Assembly: GCF_052324685.1 (NCBI RefSeq)
Contig: NC_135214.1
Location: 28,337,489-28,401,488, forward strand
DNA from: Brachyhypopomus gauderio
Taxonomy: Eukaryota; Chordata; Actinopteri; Gymnotiformes; Hypopomidae
Reading direction: 5' to 3'
Length of the DNA stretch: 64,000 nucleotides
Below are positions 16,532 to 28,995 of the stretch, one piece after another. The translations under genes were made by a program, and so were the position numbers. Within the stretch, counting starts at the first letter, position 1; each line of letters begins with the position of its first letter. The notes beneath the pieces are model-generated. The model saw nothing but the letters and a program-made list of their open reading frames with translations, was not told the origin of the DNA and made no database searches.

Positions 16532-18529
16532 TCTCAGCTGGACCCAATCCTGACCCACTGGTACTTAGTACTCTTACCTAGAAGTCAAACATTCTTAATA
16601 GTTAATATTTTGCATGCTATATTTTGTTTGCATATATGTGCATTCTATTCCTTTTCACATTTGGAATTACACAATAAAGCCTGTTTTGTGGCATATGTTG
16701 TTTGTGTTGTTTCGTCTTGTTTGTGTTGTTGTTATTGTTGTTGTTGTTCTTCTTCTTTGTTTCTGAAGATGTATTTACAGTCCTGCAATTCTACTCAACA
16801 CCAGAAGAGGTCAGCAGCTCCATTAAGAACCACATTAAAGACGTGAGGTATGACAGGGACCAGTGTGAAGTTTTAATCTGAATCTTAATTCAATTTCACA
16901 TTTCAGATCATATTTATCATACATCTACATGTCATACCTATACACAAGGCCGAAGGTCAGTATAAGGAAACATTCCATGATAATGGTGTGTTTGGAGGTG
17001 TTGGGTGTGTATGCCACGAGAGGAGAAAGCAGCATATGTTTCCACAGTAACATCAGCCCCGGGCCTGCAGGCACTGAGGACCGGCGGAAACGCAGAGGAC
17101 ACACAATATAAACTATGGGATTTGTTTACAGATGAAAAGTAAACCGCTATGAAAGGCCTGCAGTGCATCTGCTCTGAATAAGGTAAATGTAATCAGTGAC
17201 ATAAAGTTCCCAGTGGACACATCGTCGCCTAGAGAACGTGAAGGTCCCAATACAGCTCAGCTTGATCTTAGAGTAAATCAGATAAAAAGGATTTGACACT
17301 GTCACTCTATTAACATTAAATATACCGTTAAATATACTGTGAAGTCACTGTGAACAGTATATCTAACAAACATATAATAATATCTGATACTATCTAATAT
17401 CTATTAATAATATATTATTTTAAACTTGTATAAAATGAAATGAGTTGATGATTGTTAAATGACACTTTAAAAAGAAAAGTTCAGTGTTCATCTGACATGT
17501 CCCTTAATGTATTTGAGAAAAGTGTGTGAACAGGAGCAGTTTTGATTTCAAACATACTGCTAACCACAGAGAGCTGTTAGCCACAGAGAGCTGTTAGCCA
17601 CAGACGTGCACGCACAATTGTCTCAGCAGAATGTCCATTCTATTCTCACATGGTGGGCAAATTGAGATTAACTTGAGTGTCTCCCACCACAGATTGGAAG
17701 CTGGGTGCATATCAAGCTCTCTGACTTTATCTCGGGGAATATGAGCTTACTTCTCCTCAACCATCGTTGCCTTTATTATCACCAGAGTCAGATATGCTTT
17801 TTACAACCATGGCAAAGTTTCATATTTAGAAGATTATTTGGACTAGAAAGAACTGATTTTTTTTTAGTTCAAACATACTTTTGTGGGGTGTGATGAGAAT
17901 CCAATGGGTAGTAATTGTTGACTAACAAAATAATTAAAGACCATCAACAGAAGCTATGCTGTTCAATGTTTCTGAGAAAAGTCGAGAATCAGAAAGAAGG
18001 AGGTCTGGGAAAGTGCTGGAAAAAACACATGAAGCCAAGAGTGTGTGTGGGTGGGTGGGTGTGTGTGTGTGTGTGTCCACGTGGAAGCAGCTGTCTTCCA
18101 TCACTACACCCAATCCATGAGTGACAGGCCCATGAGTGACAGACCCAACTGAGGGACAAAAATACCACCCAGGGTCCTGAGTGACCACTCACACATCTAG
18201 GAATGTTACGGTCTTCTTAATCAAAGGAGGACATGCGACAATAAAAACCCACACAAGGACCTCAGAGTCAACAGATATTGCCTTTTGTCTCCCTCCATAA
18301 ATGTAAGGCCCTTTCTGAAATCACACTCACCACATCTCAGGGTGAGCTGTGACACATCTCTCCCCCTTGTTAACCCCATGGTGGTATGGCTTGAGTGTGC
18401 TGCCTATTTTAGGAGGTGGTAGTGGAATGACCAGCTGCTAGATGATCCAAAGGGCACGCTGACTAAAGACTCTACCAGTGTCACAGTGAGCACAGAGCTG
18501 ACATACTGTCCCACAGCCCCACTACAGTC
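16532..18529. other. Intergenic region upstream of smyd1
   Basis: Holds a TTG-rich stretch at about 16685-16750, a duplicated gttagccacagagagct near 17560-17595 and a GT-rich stretch at about 18036-18078. The last few hundred bases before 18530 should contain the smyd1 promoter; a MEF2-like AT core (cctattttagg, about 18401-18412) is present but is not an exact consensus match. Confidence 0.4.
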
Positions 18530-21139
18530 ATGGAGAACGTGGAAGTGTTTGACTCGCCAGGAAAAGGACGCGGTCTGAGGGCCACCAAAGAATTGTGGGC
18601 CGGGGATGTGATCTTTGCCGAACCTTGCTTTGCTGCCGTTGTCTTTGACAGGTAAGGCACGTGGAATGAAAGCGAGACATCGCTCACCCCAGGAAAAGGA
18701 TTTCGTGAATGATTTTTGCAAAGGATTTGCATCTGATTTTATTAGTGTTTTATTAATTAATCCATTATATTAATCTGACCAGACTCTGTCAAGTCAAACT
18801 GCTGTATATTGTACTATGATACATGTGTGTCATGTATGATGTCATGATGTCATGGTGATATCTGGTCATTCTGAAGTAAGCAGGTGCTGCTGAAAGCATG
18901 GAAGGTCTCTGGCCCTTTAACATCTTACAAGTACCGTTGATATACTTGCAAGTGACAGAGCAGGAACATGAAGGTTTAGTTTCTTGCTCTAACCCAACTA
19001 ATGAAATGAAGGCATAATGTTCAAATGAATTTATAATGAAGAAATTAAGACATGCTAATACAGTGGATTATGTTAATCTGACTGATGACTAGTAAATGCA
19101 GCTATATCTTGGGAACATTGAGAAATCTTCAGCCAGATGGCTTCCATAGCCTTATATGGCACAGATACCCTTATCTGAAATGAATGACCTCTGCCCTATA
19201 CAACAGTGCTGTTTCTTCAAGCTCTCTGTGTAATGAATTAAAGTAGTGAGATGTGTGATAGGATTTTATTGTGTTATTTTTGTGTGCGCTTTGTGCTATG
19301 CAGAATTAGAAGGGTTTTTTGGGAATAATTATAATGTAAAGAATTATGAAGTCCAAAATACAGATGCCTAAAATGAAATGCCAACCAAACCACAAAAGTC
19401 TTCTGTAAGACGTAGGCCATACCATTCATACCACCTTTTTAAATGGTACCATGGTGGTCAATAGCAGAATTATATATAAACCACAAAGCCCTGCTGCTTC
19501 TAGTGGCTTGTTGTAAAGTAGATCCTCTCCACTTGAGTCAAGTTAATTAGATATAGGCCTATACAGTCCTAAACTGTGAAAACACGGAATCATCTTGTAT
19601 GTTAGGAAACTGTTTGTTCATATTACATAGCGCACATACGCTAAATATTTAAGAACCTCTGAAAGTTTGATGCACAATATCTTGTAGGGAGTAACCGGAT
19701 CCTGCCATCTCTGTGTTTGTGCTCCTCCAGTCTCGCGGCAAACGTGTGTCACGGTTGTTTCCGTCGGCAACCCAAGCTACAGCGGTGTGGCCAGTGTCGG
19801 TTCGCGCAGTACTGCGACCGCACATGTCAGCGAGCGGCGTGGGGTGAACACAAGCAGGAGTGCGCCGCTATTAAGAGCCATGGCAAAGCGCCCAATGAAA
19901 ACATCCGGTAAGGGCCCGGCGACGTGGAGAATGGTGTAATGGGAAAGAGGAAGGAGGAAAGGGAAGGGATGAATACGCAAGCACACATAGGAAAGCTTGA
20001 ATAGAGATAGAGGTTTGAAGAGTGGGTGGGGTGGGGGGGCACACCCCCACACAACCCAGCATTACCAATACTGCAACAATAACATACATAAATATTAGCT
20101 GTGTTTAGTGATTGAATTGGTCATAGCACAGTGTAACACTTTTTACCTCAAATTTGCTTTTATTTCCTTTACTTATGACTCCAGAGATCTTGACAAAATG
20201 CAGGTGCTATGGCATAAAGAGTGAAGTTCTGATTTCTTGTCTCTGGTTAGTCTCGCCGCACGTATTATGTGGCGTCTGGATAAGGAGGGAGGTGTGGTCT
20301 CAGACATGCAGCTCATCACACTGGATGACCTGCAGGACCACCTCTCAGACATGCCTGAGATGGACCTGAAGGAGCTCAAGGTGGATGTCCACAACTTCCT
20401 GGACTTCTGGCCCAAGACCAGCAAGCAGCACACTGTGGAGAGCATCTCGCACATCTTTGGAGTGGTACATCACTTTTGCCTTTCTCATTCAATTTACTAC
20501 ATTTCAGATTCAGAATATAAAAAAAAGGTCTTCTTCAAATAAATATGCCTACCACTACTTCACAGATCAATTGCAATGGCTTCATGGTGAGTGATCAGAA
20601 AGGCCTCCATGCAGTGGGAGTGGGTCTCTTCCCCAACCTCTGTCTGGTCAACCATGACTGCTGGCCAAACTGCACAGTCATCCTCAACAATGGCAAGTAA
20701 GTTAAATTAGTAGTGATGGGGTTCTGTAAGAGTGTGTGGGAAAGCGTGAGAGAGAGAGTGTGTGTGAAAGCGGACGGAAATGGATAAAGGATGAGGCAGG
20801 GGATGGTGAAGGAAGTAAGAGTTTGAAGTGAAAGAAGGGGGACGTGATTTGGGGTAAACATGGTGAGAAGAAACCCAACAGAAACCTGGTTGTGAACGCA
20901 CGTTCTACGGCCTACCTAAGTCACGTGCAACATGTGACCAAGGTACACACGATTCTGAAACCCACAGGCTTTTTCGACATGACTTTATAATCAAACTTTT
21001 TTGACAAGTCGAAATCTAGGCAAAAATACAAATCCTGCTGCTTTTGTGTAAGCATATTTTAAGCATATAACAAGAAGTTATTGGCAAATGTGCATTATGC
21101 TTTAGTCTTGTGGGCAGATTAGGTCACTTCACTGATGTT

Positions 21140-21175
<36 letters not shown>

Positions 21176-24100
21176 ACAGAGGCTCATTTGTAAAGTTGCT
21201 GTAAGATTTCACCTGGGTAAAATTTTTTACTTAAAAGTTAGAGGACTGTTTAGCTGTCGGTGTTCTTGTTATTGTTGCTATTGTCAGCTTAGTAGAGTTC
21301 AGTCAGTGGAAGTTCTGAGTAGTGGAAGTTCTTCTGTTGCTGGCTCCTGCAATCTGCTTCTTGATTTGTCTTTCAGTCATTCGACCGTCAATACTTTGTA
21401 TCACACTCAGAAGAGGTGGGTCTGTTAGCAAAGCTCGTCATTTCATCCGGTTTTTACTGTCACTTCTTTAATCATATGATTGGACAATCAGCTACCCAAG
21501 TGCTGCCATCTTTACATCACCAACAATAGCATAGCAACAAAGGGCCATTTGGACATGTTACTCTTTAGACGTGAAATTCAGTTTGGTCAACTGTACGTCC
21601 TCTTTGTTACATGGCAAGAATCATTTAAGAAGTGACTAAATATGTGAAATTATGTTTATAGGAAAGATGCCAGTTTGTTGGTATAGTCTGTGATTTATTT
21701 GTTTTAGTTTTGTTTACACAACTGGTAAATGTCTTCTTTTAAACCAGGATGGCTAATGCTACTGGGTGGTTGGTGCTTTTTTATAATGTCTTTTTGTCAC
21801 TCCTCTTAACCTTCACTTAATTTCACACTTTGTCAACTTATAACTTAACTCTACCAAAATGTCTAACTGTATCTCTATATATACACCTATTGTCTGTTTT
21901 CAATATTTTGTTCTGTGTATTGTTTTGCTTCTTTCCTAATGTTCCATTCCCTCTTATTTATTGATTGAAAAGATTACTTTTCACATGATGTATTTCTACT
22001 TACAACTGCTAAGATCAAGTCAAGACATTGTATTTGATCACCCTGTAGGTCAAAATACAAATTTGATTGACTGATATGCAGAACTCACATCTGTCATTGT
22101 ACACTCTTCCAAACGTGATTGATTTACTTGATTTGAGAAACTGCAGTGACTAGTGACTTTTCTCTGATCCACTGCTGGTTCAGACTGGGACTAAGCTGCT
22201 CTTTGACCTGTTGTGTCTAAACCCACTTCCCCTAGAATTGAGCTCAGAGCCCTGGGTAAGATCAGCGAAGGGGAGGAACTGACTGTGGCCTATGTGGACT
22301 ACCTGAACCTGTCCAAGGACCGCAAAGAAATGCTGAAGCAGCAGTACTTCTTCGACTGCACCTGTGAACACTGCACCAACCAGATCAAAGATGACCTGAA
22401 GATGGCCGGGGCAGTGGTGGACGGGGTTCAGGTGGGGCTCTACGGGTCAAACACTCTACGGGTCAAACGCTCTACAGGTCTTCTGGGAACACGAACCCCA
22501 ACTGTAAAATTAGCTACAAATCGTGGGTCATCACTGCAGACTGCTAGTTGTACATATGAACGCGTAGCCATATGCAACCGTTGAAAGCCACATTTACTGT
22601 ATGTAAATAGGCTGCGATGTCCTCATAACCCTTTGGAGAAACGTGACTTTACAGGACTGTGTGTCATTTAAAAAGGATCCGGGCTATTCTGTGAGCCAAA
22701 TTGTGCTACTTAGTGCATGGCACAGGGCTTTCCATGCATTAATGTTCCAGGGACCCAGCTGTGCAAATGCATATTGATCTCTGGCTGAGACAGAGGGGGA
22801 AATAGCCTGTATCAGCACTCACTTAGCTATCTGCAGCCTGGGCTGAGGTCATGTGGCCTTTGTGCAGTAGACTATTTTTATCCCCTATAGTGTTATTCAG
22901 TTGGAGAAGCAGATTCATTAGACAAGGAGCAGAATTCTTGGCTGTACTGGGGCCTGGTGTCTGGAGATAGGGTTGTGTTCCTAAAACCCTATTTACACTA
23001 ATCTCCTGAGATTAGCTATAGAACCTAAACTACAGATTCCTGGCCCAAATACACCCCACAATCCTGTTCCTTGTCTAGTTTAGGGAGTCCCTTCACTATT
23101 GCCTTAGAAGTTCACTTCATATAAAAGGTGTGTGAATTTGGTGAATATGACAATCAGAGAAAACTAATGAGTAAATGTACTTATTTATCACAAAACCACA
23201 GAATCTATACTGGAGATGCCATTTTGAAGTTGGTGTACAGGTACCTGAAGTGTTTGACATGTGTGCATTAAAGGTGCCAGAAGAAAAGGTGAAGGAGGTA
23301 ACAGAATACAGTTTGGAGATGATGAAAAAATCGGAGAAGGCTCGTTTAGAAGCAAACTACAATGAGGTATTTCAGATATGAAAATGAACCCCACTCCTCT
23401 TCCTAAAGACCTTAGAACCTCATCCGCACATCAAAAGTGATTGTCAGTGCCTGTATAATGAACGCGTTTATCATTAACCCTTGCACGAAGGTTCGAAGAA
23501 TGTCTCGTGTTGTTATGTACCTGTGATGTCCCCCACTGTAGGTGGTGAAGATCTGCCGTGAGTGTGTGGAGAAGCAGGAGAACGTTCTGGCCGACAGCCA
23601 CATCTACCAGCTGAAGATGTGGAGCACGCTCAGCGAGGTCCTCTCCTACCTGCAGTTCTTTGAGGAGGCGGCTATGTATGCACGCAAGATGGTGGAAGGA
23701 TACATGTGAGTACTGAAGCAAAGGAGCTACAGTGCCAGTGGTGGTTTGTGGAGGGGCGGAGTTAAAGGGCAGGCTTATCTCTCCAGCGCATCCATGTGGC
23801 CTTTCCCACTGTATGTAGGAAGCTGTACCATCCGAACAATGCCCAGCTGGGCATGGCCATGATGAGGGCTGGGGTGACGCATTGGCAGGCGGGACACATA
23901 GAAGTCGGTCATGGCATGATCTGCAAAGCTTACGCCATTCTCATGATCACCCACGGGCCAACCCATCCCATCACTAAAGACCTAGAGGTAAACCTCGGCC
24001 CTGTTAGAACACTGTCATCAGATCCCAGAGACTTCTAACTGGGATTAACCCATTAAACTCATCAGGAGACACGATTCATGCGAAGATCCCTCCCTCCCTC

Positions 24101-24262
24101 CCCCAGGCTATGCGCATCCAGACGGAGATGGAGCTGCGTATGTTTAAGCAGAACGAATACGTTTATCACTCCATGCGAGAGGCGGCGCTGCAGAACCAGC
24201 CCATGAAGATGATGGCAGAGCCGGTGGAAGAGGCCGCCAAGAGCCTGTTCCGCAAGAAATGA
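18530..24262 (+). CDS. smyd1: SET and MYND domain-containing protein 1 (muscle lysine methyltransferase)
   Basis: Ten coding exons (18530-18651, 19731-19907, 20251-20464, 20566-20696, 21377-21415, 22236-22431, 23274-23366, 23542-23705, 23819-23987, 24107-24262) join in frame into 486 aa. The split SET domain starts at the N-terminus ([21 protein letters not shown]). The MYND zinc finger follows at about 47-85 (CHGC, CGQC, YCDRTC, H, C). The SET core has NHDCWPNC at 200-207 and [13 protein letters not shown], then the post-SET cysteines FDCTCEHC. The C-terminal helical domain ends with [24 protein letters not shown]1 is known from heart and skeletal muscle, where it acts on histones and in myosin folding and sarcomere assembly. 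Teleosts have smyd1a and smyd1b; I cannot tell which this is. The neighbour fabp1 is also next to SMYD1 in human. Confidence 0.96.
21142..21174. repeat. (GT)n microsatellite in smyd1 intron
   Basis: About 16 gt units, in the intron that precedes the 39-nt cassette exon. Confidence 0.85.
21377..21415 (+). other. smyd1: smyd1 39-nt cassette exon
   Basis: A 39-nt exon lies between tttcag and gtgggt. It encodes [13 protein letters not shown] plus part of R, aligned with the human segment NHEAVKSMFHTQM. Including or skipping it keeps the frame: the upstream exon ends AA and the downstream one begins A. This is the 13-residue difference known between the two muscle isoforms (skm-BOP1 and skm-BOP2). 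Confidence 0.88.
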
Positions 24263-24507
24263 CCTCACATCTCACATCCTCAACCCCTCCTGTACAGTGT
24301 CTCCTGACAGGTGTTCCATCACTGTGACTACGCTAGGATAGCTATCAGTGTGATCGGTAAACCACCATTAAAACTGTTATGAAAATATTCAGGGTTTTTT
24401 TTTTCTAGATAATATAATGAAAGGTAAAAGTTTTTTTTTTTGTTCTATTTTTTCAGTTTGTTTTTGATTTAAGCAGCTTTTTGAAAATTGCCCAAATACT
24501 TTTTTTA

Positions 24508-24513
24508 AATAAA
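24508..24513 (+). terminator. smyd1: Poly(A) signal of smyd1
   Basis: AATAAA about 245 nt after the smyd1 stop, in a T-rich context. Confidence 0.65.
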
Positions 24514-24714
24514 GATTTGTCATTTTAAATATTGTTGTTCAAAGATGTGTCATTTTTAGGGATGTAAAGCTTTTCAATATGTAGGTCTAGTCAGTGGTGT
24601 AGGTTTCATTTCAGCTTTGTGGGGAACATTGCTTACACCACCCAACCTAACACATACGAATAGTATTAGCAGAAATCAACTGATATAACAACAGTACAAC
24701 AGTGAAAACCATCC

Positions 24715-24720
24715 TTTATT
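24715..24720 (-). terminator. fabp1: Poly(A) signal of fabp1
   Basis: AATAAA on minus only 18 nt beyond the fabp1 stop, so the 3'UTR is very short. The two convergent transcripts (smyd1 and fabp1) end within about 200 bp of each other. Confidence 0.6.
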
Positions 24721-24738
24721 TCTTCATTTGCACTTTCA

Positions 24739-25885
24739 TCATGACACCCGCTTATTTGTCCTCTTGTAGACGATGTCTCCCACAGACATTGTCTGCAAGA
24801 AAAAATCAACAGCAACAATGTCCTTTAGTTAGACACATCTAACATCTTTTAATTAAATGCATCTTTAGCAGAGCACCTCAAAGAGCACCTCTCTCTTACA
24901 TGGTATCTTTTTCACATACTAATTAATATATACATAAGGCAAAAATGTAGTCTACTCAATGTAGTATTCTGCTAATTCTGCTAAACATATTTAGTATGTT
25001 TCACAGGTAAAGGCAGACATCTCATTTCTGTACTCACATGCACTATGGTGTTGGCATCAATGAGCTCCGTGACTGACAGAATCCCTTTCAGAGTGGCCTT
25101 CAGTTTGTTTCCTTCTTTAGTGACCACAGTCTAGAAAACACCAAGGCACAATCATGACCAAACACAGAGTATTGTGGTAGCTCACAATAAGTATAAACTG
25201 GAGCATTATATATTTAAAAATAAGTGTTTATTATCCGAATAGTAATAATGTTAATGTTAGATGGATTACTGTTAAGGAGTTTGATGCAGTAATGCTATAT
25301 AGGTGTGATCTCTGAGAGTGTTAGGCAGTGCAGTGGGTGAGAATTCAGGGCTCTGAATATCCAGTAAAGAACTGGCAGCACACTTGCCTTCACTTTCTCT
25401 CCAGTCAGGGTCTCCATCTCAGCCTCCTGTCCTATGGTAAAGGAGTGCACAATGACTTTGGGTCCTGTGGTCACAGTCACTTTGAAGTGGTCCCCATTCT
25501 GTTCGATTTCGGAGGTGCTCTTGATGTCTTTGCCTTTCTCGATGAGGTCATCGGCAAGACCTGCAAAAACATAACAACCCCATCCACACAGAATGCACTC
25601 GTTACTCAATTGATCAAACCCAATTGATCAACTCAAGATCCAAACTATATATCTTCAGTCAATCTTTATTAGAAATGAGTTTGATTTGGTTTGTTTGACT
25701 GAAAGTATATTCAGAAAACGAGCCATGAGTCCATGGTGTACGTCTGTCAGACTACTACTGCGGTGAGGTTGATGCATCACTCTAGTTGTGGAGCACTTCC
25801 CTGCACGTGAATACTCACCCATTGCCTTCATGAATGACTCAAAGCCCTCATGGCTTTCCAGTTGGAATTTCCCAGAGAAGGACAT
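24739..25885 (-). CDS. fabp1: Liver-type fatty acid-binding protein 1
   Basis: Four exons on minus, 25885-25819, 25560-25388, 25130-25038 and 24792-24739, give 128 aa, the usual size (about 127) with the classic four-exon FABP structure. Visible family motifs are [60 protein letters not shown] and [10 protein letters not shown]. The product is a cytosolic beta-barrel carrier of fatty acids and bile acids in liver and gut. Exon 2 ends AAG|gcaagt, so intron 2 has a GC donor. The C-terminus (YKRTNKRVS) departs from the common YKRxSKRI ending. A TATA box and an HNF1-like site lie just upstream. Teleosts carry several fabp1 copies (fabp1a, fabp1b); the copy is not resolved here. Confidence 0.95.
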
Positions 25886-25930
25886 CGTGATGGGCAGAGG
25901 GAGAGGAGCAGAGCGCAGGTTTCAGAGGTA

Positions 25931-25938
25931 TTTTTATA
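25931..25938 (-). promoter_or_regulatory. fabp1: fabp1 TATA box
   Basis: TATAAAAA on the minus strand about 45 bp upstream of the ATG at 25885, implying a 5'UTR of roughly 20 nt. Confidence 0.75.
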
Positions 25939-25952
25939 TTTTCACACACGCC

Positions 25953-25965
25953 CTTAATAATTAAC
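25953..25965 (-). promoter_or_regulatory. fabp1: HNF1-like site of fabp1
   Basis: GTTAATTATTAAG on minus matches the HNF1 consensus GTTAATNATTAAC in all but the last base. It sits about 15 bp upstream of the TATA box. HNF1 control of FABP1 in liver is established in mammals. Confidence 0.7.
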
Positions 25966-26339
25966 CACAGTGGGCGGAGATGCTGTGTATTGCCTGTCAT
26001 ATGTCCGCCTCTCATTGGCTCAGTCTTGCGACACCTGTATGTTAATATACATAATGCATGCAAAGCAATCTGTGGCTATGCAAGCTGATTGGCCAGAACA
26101 GGAAGCACATGAAGTGGTGGTGACACTACTATTGAATGGTGCCACAGGTCAGCCCTAAATCCAACCTTTACCCAGCTCACTCTAAAACCTCATCACTCAT
26201 CATCAAAGACATTGCATCATTGGCTGATGTATTTCTATTTAAAACAAAATGAACTATTACTATAATCAACCTCATTACATTTTTCTAGCATTTGGCCCAC
26301 CGTCCTATCTAGAGGAAATTAGACACACACAGACACACA

Positions 26340-26429
<90 letters not shown>

Positions 26430-27561
26430 AAACCTTCCACAAGATGGGCTACCAATGACGTTTGCTTGAGGATTACAACCTCGATAGCAGATACATTTTT
26501 TTTACAGCTCACTTTTAAGGTGTGTAAATTCTCACATGAGTTTTATGAGCTGTTCAGCATTGCTCTTGCATCACCACCACATCTCCCTGAGTCGGGGAGG
26601 GTTTGAGAAACAACCACTCTGGTTCTTCATTCTTAACACTGCTACACATTTGCCATGTGGCCATGTCATTAGGAATATCCCTTTGTCTCACATTCTGAAG
26701 TTAAATTCAACATTCACTGAGGGTTTATTCATAGACTCACTAGATTTTTTTGTGTGTCACAGCTCATGCATATACTGACTTAAAATACAATTATTTCCTT
26801 CAGCATTATTTCATATGTATGCACATGAACATATAAAAGCTTTAGATGGACATGTAGTTCCACCCGTATGTGTATATTAAGCCTCTTTTCATGGCTCATT
26901 TGAATGCCATCATTACCATGTTACATATGCATTCTTCAAACTTTCTCAGGTCTGGTGGGGAGGAAAACATGCCATTGTCATAACTGGCGAAAGAACATTC
27001 ATACGTTTCATTCATCAATGATATGTTTCCTCAGTTCACAGTGTTTCACTAAGATACATAACCATGTCCTGTAGTGTCTATATTAAGACCTGCAGTATGT
27101 GCTGTTGTCTTTTATACTTGTATGCTTCATGTTGGGGTTTTATACTGACACTTTGGACTCTAGACTGCATGTTTTTTTTTCTCACTCAGTGTCTGTTATC
27201 AGTGCTCCATTACATGGTCTTATCAGCCCATGAGAGGTGTGCTTGCTTCAGATACAGGCTTGTGTTGAAGAGACTCTGGTAAAATGCACATACAACTGAA
27301 GTCTAAATGGCTCAGCTGTTTCCTTTAATTATTACGTCAGTACTTTAAGATGAACTGGATTACCTGATACTTTAAAAGGCATTAGTAGAGATAACAATGT
27401 TCTGTGAGATAAAACATGAAACACCCAAATTCATCAGTTAGTTTGAGGTGATAACTTATACTCCTTGCTTATCTCTTCACAACCATGAAATTACAATGTC
27501 ATCAGCCTCCAATAAAAGCAGATATCAAAGACACAACACTAAAAATAATCCTTTCTATTCA
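25966..27561. other. Intergenic between fabp1 and isotocin
   Basis: Apart from the (AC)n tract at 26321-26428, only AT-rich sequence with short unsupported open frames is seen. Confidence 0.5.
26321..26428. repeat. (AC)n microsatellite, about 105 bp
   Basis: Nearly pure ac dinucleotide run with two interruptions (agac) near its left end. Confidence 0.97.
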
Positions 27562-27567
27562 TTTATT
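27562..27567 (-). terminator. Candidate poly(A) signal of the isotocin gene
   Basis: AATAAA on minus about 200 nt beyond the stop codon at 27769. Confidence 0.4.
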
Positions 27568-27768
27568 ATCACTACAGAACCTTATGTCAGCAGTCTATCA
27601 GTCAGTGCCATCACTAATTGTTATACATAAAATATCCCCTACCTATTCTTCATATAAAGTGATTTTAAAGGGAGTTCATTATACTGTGAAGGTTCAAGCG
27701 CTCCAGAATTAAATTTCACACCAGTCCAATGTTGCAGGAGACTCCCAGGGTGCCAGCTTCAGAGATGC

Positions 27769-28793
27769 TCACTGGCGCCCCCTGCTGGATGGGTGCTGCG
27801 TTGCCCGGTGAAGGAACTTCATCAGGAGGTCTCCACCAAACCCATCACTGCCCTCCAGATCGGCATCACCATCGGCCAAACATGACTGATCGCTGATGCA
27901 GCCCTCTGCAGTATACAACACGCACAATCAAATTCCACCTTTACACTCAATTTAAAAAGGTCTGGTGTTATAAAAAGGAGACCGTGTCATTTCGTGCCCA
28001 CATTTATTTAAAATTCTTTTAAGCACAAGCAAACTGAGGTATATTGTGGCACATGTCAGAAACTACTGTGATATACCTTGTCAATGCCTGAAGTGCTTTG
28101 TAATTATATTAAGCACATGCAGTCTTTCTAGTGTCATAAAATTTTACAAAAGGCTTCAGCCAATCATTCACCAGCGCAGCAGTCTTGAGACAGCAAATCA
28201 ATGTGCTGGGTCAAAGTTTCTGAGAGACTGTAAAAGGAAACTGCCTTAACTCAATGCCTTCATGCAGTAAAGAGAATGAAGTTACTCTGACCTGAGTCAC
28301 AGCAGATGCCTGGAGCAGCACAACGCCCCCCCTCGGATCCACAGGGTCTCCCTCCACTCTCGCAGGGGCTGGGCAGGTAGTTCTCCTCCATGCAGCCGGC
28401 TGCCTCTGGTGAGCCCACGTAGCAGCCCAGATCTGCTGCACAGCAAATACTGGGGCCAAAGCAGCGGCCCCTCTCCCCAGGACCACAGGACATGCACTTC
28501 AGAAGGGAGAGAAAAGCAGAATAATGCCCATGAGTGCTAATATTTTCAGGTTGGTTCCAGCGGTTTCAAAAGTCAATCCAAGAACAACAAAGCTGCAGTA
28601 TTTGCTCACCAGATGTTATCTTAAAGTTATCTCAATTGACATTTAAGGTTGATCATTAGACAAGATATTATACCTTGCGAGATGGTGCGTCCATCAGAGA
28701 TCTCTTGCCCCCTATTGGGCAATTAGAGATATAGCAGGCCGAGCAGAGAGACACCAGGCACAACAAAGACACATACAGCATAGAGCTGGACAT
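27769..28793 (-). CDS. oxt: Isotocin-neurophysin precursor (oxytocin orthologue)
   Basis: Three coding exons on minus, 28793-28674, 28496-28292 and 27905-27769, give 153 aa. A signal peptide (about 1-19, [19 protein letters not shown]) is followed by CYISNCPIG at 20-28 and the amidation/cleavage signal GKR. Neurophysin comes next with all 14 cysteines ([40 protein letters not shown]). The tail is a copeptin-like leucine-rich segment (LLMKFLHRA) without a cleavage site or N-glycosylation sequon. Ser4/Ile8 identify isotocin, the hypothalamic hormone of bony fishes. A noncoding exon 1 (about 28995-28938) is spliced to an acceptor at 28796. The vasotocin gene, which is linked to isotocin in some fishes, is not in this window. 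Confidence 0.97.
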
Positions 28794-28937
28794 GGCTGAA
28801 GAAAGGGGTGATTGAAGCAGTTAGTTATGACAAATGTAAGTCAAAGACACCACCATCAATCACTGGAAGTACACTTATGAAATACAACCAGGAATTTAAA
28901 TCGATGGCAACATCACTACATGGACACCGGTACTTAC

Positions 28938-28995
28938 CGCTTGATGAACGTCAAATGGCACAGTAGAGCCAGAGAGGAGAAGAGCAGGTTTTTCA
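28938..28995 (-). promoter_or_regulatory. oxt: Isotocin noncoding exon 1 and TATA-like box upstream
   Basis: GCG|GTAAGTA on minus marks a donor with exon end at 28938, matched by the acceptor ttcttcag ahead of the coding exon. A TATA-like TATTTAAAG lies on minus at 29026-29018, which suggests a start near 28990-28995. Confidence 0.5.

Noticed and set aside
18401-18412. MEF2 or CArG site upstream of smyd1
   Set aside because: The AT core has the wrong length for either consensus; kept only as a weak remark.
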